From contig JAVJTA010000017.1 in NCBI GenBank assembly GCA_040219135.1, forward strand, positions 186,001-250,000: a stretch of 64,000 bases of DNA, written 5' to 3'. Of this stretch, positions 61,577 to 64,000 are shown piece after piece; positions within the stretch are counted from its first letter, which is position 1; each line of letters starts with the position of its first letter. Below the pieces are notes generated by a model, which worked only from the letters and a program-made list of their open reading frames with translations, made no database searches and was not told where the DNA came from. Source of the DNA: UBA7803 sp040219135. Its GTDB lineage: Bacteria; Pseudomonadota; Gammaproteobacteria; Pseudomonadales; Azotimanducaceae. The position numbers and the translations under genes were made by a program.

Positions 61577-63006
61577 GGCGCTGGCCCCAGGAAGCTGGTG
61601 CGTTCCTCGTCGCAACGTCCGCTGGCGGCTTCGCACACCCGGATGGTGACCGGCATGTTCGACCCGGGCAGTGCGTCGGCCGGCGCGGTGAGCAGCAGAG
61701 GCAGGTCGAGCAGCTCTGCCGGTGACAGAACGACCGGCGTGGTCCTCGAGACCGTCAGCGGCACCGTGCTCCGGGCTTCGAGGGTCAGCGTGATCGATCG
61801 CTGGGTCTTGTTCAGCACGCGCAGTCGGTACTGGTTTGCGATGCCGTCGCCGGCAACGCGCTGGTAGAGGTCGCCGCGTTCGCGCAGCACGTCGACCTCG
61901 ACGTCGCTGCGCACCAGCACCGCATACCCGAATGCCAGGCACATGACGAGCAGGGCGATGCCATAGCCGACGCTGCGCCCGCGCAGCCAGTGGCTGCGGC
62001 CGCCGGCCAGCTCGTTCTCGGTGGTGTAGCGGATCAGTCCCTGGGCGTAGCCCATGCGGTCCATGACCTGGTTGCAGGCATCGATGCAGTGGGCACAGCC
62101 GATGCACTCGTACTGCAGACCATTGCGGATGTCGATGCCGGTGGGACAGACCTGCACGCACATGGTGCAGTCGATGCAGTCGCCCAGGGCTTCAGGTTTC
62201 GCGCCACGCTTGCGGGCGCCGCGCGGTTCTCCGCGAGCGGCGTCATAGGACACGATCAGGGTGTCGCGGTCGAACATGGCCGACTGAAAGCGCGCGTAGG
62301 GACACATGTAGATGCACACCTGCTCGCGCATCCAGCCGGCGTTGCCGTAGGTGGCGGCGGTGAAGAACAGGACCCAGAAGATCGCCCACGGGGTGGCGTC
62401 CAGCGTGATCAGATCGGGCGCCAGCTCGCGGATCGGTGTGAAGTAGCCGACGAACGTCAGGCCGGTCAGCAGCGCCACGGTGAGCCACATGCCGTGCTTG
62501 AGGAAGCGACGTCCCACCTTGCGCAGGCTGAGCGGCGCCTGGTCGAGACGGATGCGCTGGTGCCGCTCGCCTTCGGCGAACTGTTCGATCCACATGAAGA
62601 TGGCGGTCCAGACGGTCTGCGGGCAGGTGTAGCCGCACCAGATCCGCCCCACCAGCGTGGTGAAGGTGAACAGCGCGAAGGCGGCAATGATCAGCAGCCA
62701 CCCCAGGAGCCAGAAGTCCTGCGGCCAGAACGTCACGCCGAAAATATGGAATTGTCTCGCCGGCAGATCGAACAGCACCGCCTGGCGTTCGCCCCACTGC
62801 AGCCAGGGCACGAGGAAGTAGCCGGCCAGCAGCGGCCAGCCGGTGAAGAAGCGCAGGCGCTGGAAGAACCCGCCGACGAAGCGCGTGTAGATCTTCTCGC
62901 GCCGCTGGTACAGATCGCGCTCGCCGAACCCCTCCAGGCGGATCGGCTGTTCCTCCGGCGTTCCGGGCGGCGCTGCGGGTGGCGGTCCGTTCACGCTCGA
63001 TCTCAC
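61573..63006 (-). CDS. ccoG: cbb3 oxidase accessory protein CcoG (FixG/RdxA), polyferredoxin
   Basis: A 477-residue membrane protein from GTG 63006. Five helices precede two 4Fe-4S clusters: CIDCTMCVQVCPTG and CIGCAHCIDACNQVM, with another cysteine set WCGYTCPQTVW near the first helices. The C-terminal part is an immunoglobulin-like periplasmic domain. CcoG reduces copper(II) for delivery to cbb3 oxidase. Start overlaps the CcoP stop. Confidence 0.9.
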   Translation of the reverse strand: MRSSVNGPPPAAPPGTPEEQPIRLEGFGERDLYQRREKIYTRFVGGFFQRLRFFTGWPLLAGYFLVPWLQWGERQAVLFDLPARQFHIFGVTFWPQDFWLLGWLLIIAAFALFTFTTLVGRIWCGYTCPQTVWTAIFMWIEQFAEGERHQRIRLDQAPLSLRKVGRRFLKHGMWLTVALLTGLTFVGYFTPIRELAPDLITLDATPWAIFWVLFFTAATYGNAGWMREQVCIYMCPYARFQSAMFDRDTLIVSYDAARGEPRGARKRGAKPEALGDCIDCTMCVQVCPTGIDIRNGLQYECIGCAHCIDACNQVMDRMGYAQGLIRYTTENELAGGRSHWLRGRSVGYGIALLVMCLAFGYAVLVRSDVEVDVLRERGDLYQRVAGDGIANQYRLRVLNKTQRSITLTLEARSTVPLTVSRTTPVVLSPAELLDLPLLLTAPADALPGSNMPVTIRVCEAASGRCDEERTSFLGPAP

Positions 63007-63884
63007 TCCGACTGCGGAGCTGACAGCGACGTTACGTAGCCGCTGAGCACGTGGATCTTGTCGGCGTCGAGGATGTCGGTGAATGCCGGCATGCGGCCGT
63101 TGCGGCCCACGCGCAGGGTTTCAGAGATCTTCTCGGCGGTGCCGCCGTAGAGCCAGATGTCGTTGTTCAGGGCCGGCGCTCCGAGCATCGGATTGCCGGC
63201 GCCCTCGACGCCGTGACAGGCGACGCAGAACGTCTGATAGCCGGTGGCGCCGCGGGCGGCAGCGGCGGTGTCGTGCTCCTTCCCGGCCAGGGCCAGCACG
63301 TGCTGGGTCACGTCTTGCACGCCGTCGTCACCGAGGGCCGCCTGCCAGGACGGCATCACCGCCTGTCGACCCTGGTTGAGCGCAGTCTTGACGTTGGCGA
63401 ATCCTGCGCCCCAGATCCACTCGTCGTCCGTGAGGTTGGGGAATCCCGACGCGCCGCGACCGTTGACCCCGTGGCAGGTCGAGCAGTTGTTCAGAAACAG
63501 CCGTCGTCCCACCTGCATGGCCTGGCGGTTCTGGTGCAGGGCCGACTCGTCGAGGGCCGCCAGCTCGGCATAGAGCGGAGCGAAGCGGGCATCGTGAGCG
63601 GCCTGCTCGCGCTGCAGCGCGGTCGCCGAAGTCCAGTCACCGGCGCCCGCGAAGTTGCCGAGCCCCGGGTACCAGGCGAGATAGCCGAGGCCGAAGACGA
63701 TGCTCAGCACGAACATCCACACCCACCACATCGGCAGCGGGTTGTCGTACTCCTGGATGCCGTCGAAGTCGTGGCCGGTGGTGGCGTCGCTGCTGGTCTT
63801 GCGGTTGCCGAACAGCAGCGCCAGGAAAAAACCCAGGCTGCCCAGCGCGCCGATGACTACGAACCAGTTCCAGGCGCTGCTCAT
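63003..63884 (-). CDS. ccoP: cbb3-type cytochrome c oxidase subunit III (CcoP), dihaem
   Basis: A 293-residue subunit with two membrane helices (about residues 6-26 and 52-73), and then two cytochrome c domains with CSTCH (134-138) and CVACH (220-224). It feeds electrons from soluble cytochrome c to the catalytic CcoN, which with CcoO should lie beyond the right edge. The ATG overlaps the TGA of ccoQ. Confidence 0.92.
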   Translation of the reverse strand: MSSAWNWFVVIGALGSLGFFLALLFGNRKTSSDATTGHDFDGIQEYDNPLPMWWVWMFVLSIVFGLGYLAWYPGLGNFAGAGDWTSATALQREQAAHDARFAPLYAELAALDESALHQNRQAMQVGRRLFLNNCSTCHGVNGRGASGFPNLTDDEWIWGAGFANVKTALNQGRQAVMPSWQAALGDDGVQDVTQHVLALAGKEHDTAAAARGATGYQTFCVACHGVEGAGNPMLGAPALNNDIWLYGGTAEKISETLRVGRNGRMPAFTDILDADKIHVLSGYVTSLSAPQSE

Positions 63885-64000
63885 CGTCGATCTCCACGGC
63901 GGTCCTTCTCATCTGCGGCTTCGTCCTCCATCGGCATGCGGCCGTAGGACTCCAGGCGCCCGCGGCGACCTGGCCAGTACACCCACACCACAAGGCCGAG
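63881..64000 (-). CDS. ccoQ: cbb3 oxidase small subunit CcoQ, partial
   Basis: The last 39 codons of a gene that enters from the right edge. It reads LGLVVWVYWPGRRGRLESYG, then a polar tail that ends in RRGDRR. The hydrophobic end of a membrane helix followed by VYWPGRR is the usual CcoQ pattern (FixQ). The stop overlaps the CcoP ATG. The start lies outside the window. Confidence 0.85.
   Translation of the reverse strand, partial: LGLVVWVYWPGRRGRLESYGRMPMEDEAADEKDRRGDRR

Overview
The window is about 64 kb of GC-rich DNA (by eye roughly two thirds G+C) with dense coding on both strands. It looks like the chromosome of an aerobic, possibly microaerobic, gammaproteobacterium. The Gram-negative evidence is an outer-membrane phospholipase A, an RND efflux pump with a lipoprotein fusion subunit, and a cbb3-oxidase maturation operon. 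The many acyl-CoA synthetases, CoA transferases, thiolase, PhyH/TauD-type oxygenases and a Baeyer-Villiger monooxygenase point to a heterotroph that breaks down lipids, terpenoids, steroids or aromatic acids. No rRNA, tRNA, CRISPR array, transposase or prophage core was seen, and the species cannot be named from sequence alone.

Layout. 0-4.1 kb: the end of a luciferase-like monooxygenase, then a tightly overlapped PhyH dioxygenase / acyl-CoA synthetase / SDR operon. 4.1-11 kb: a DUF3592 membrane protein, two TauD-family dioxygenases, a Baeyer-Villiger monooxygenase, a small membrane protein and a class II aldolase. 11-12.4 kb: a MarR regulator divergent from a membrane fatty-acid/sterol hydroxylase, with a perfect 15-bp inverted repeat between them. 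12.4-17.9 kb: a family 2 glycosidase, an alpha/beta-hydrolase plus amidohydrolase pair, a long PRPP-synthetase-like protein and a small membrane protein. 17.9-20.6 kb: an AT-rich leader followed by a hipB/hipA-type toxin-antitoxin pair and a coupled membrane-anchored protein. 20.6-24.3 kb: a secreted pectinacetylesterase-like protein and an ABC exporter whose ATPase carries an N-terminal GNAT domain. 24.3-29.8 kb: a leftward set with MFS exporter, receiver-domain membrane protein, pldA, GST and MBL hydrolase. 29.9-37.1 kb: SDR, hybrid histidine kinase, cupin, M20 peptidase, a membrane protein coupled to an alanyl-tRNA editing protein, a small membrane protein and a SlyD-like isomerase. 37.5-46 kb: thiolase, histidine phosphatase, type III CoA transferase, acyl-CoA synthetase, Ldh-type oxidoreductase, aldehyde dehydrogenase and acyltransferase. 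46-51.2 kb: FAH-family hydrolase and an RND pump. 51.3-55.4 kb: a MatB-like malonyl-CoA synthetase, an alpha/beta-hydrolase, a 3-hydroxyisobutyrate-dehydrogenase-like enzyme and a Pcm with a signal peptide. 55.4-58.4 kb: methyltransferase, unknown protein, DUF1295 protein and trxB. 58.5-64 kb: leftward ccoQ(partial)-ccoP-ccoG-ccoH-ccoI-ccoS-yip1.

How the genes fit together. The three acyl-CoA synthetases, the CoA transferase, the thiolase and several dehydrogenases could activate and oxidise carboxylic acids made by the oxygenases and hydrolases, but no single complete pathway can be read off. The cco genes assemble and supply copper to a cbb3 oxidase whose core subunits must lie beyond the right edge. 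A recurring oddity is short repeated DNA at or next to stop codons (near 4.1, 6.1, 36.1 and 54.5 kb).
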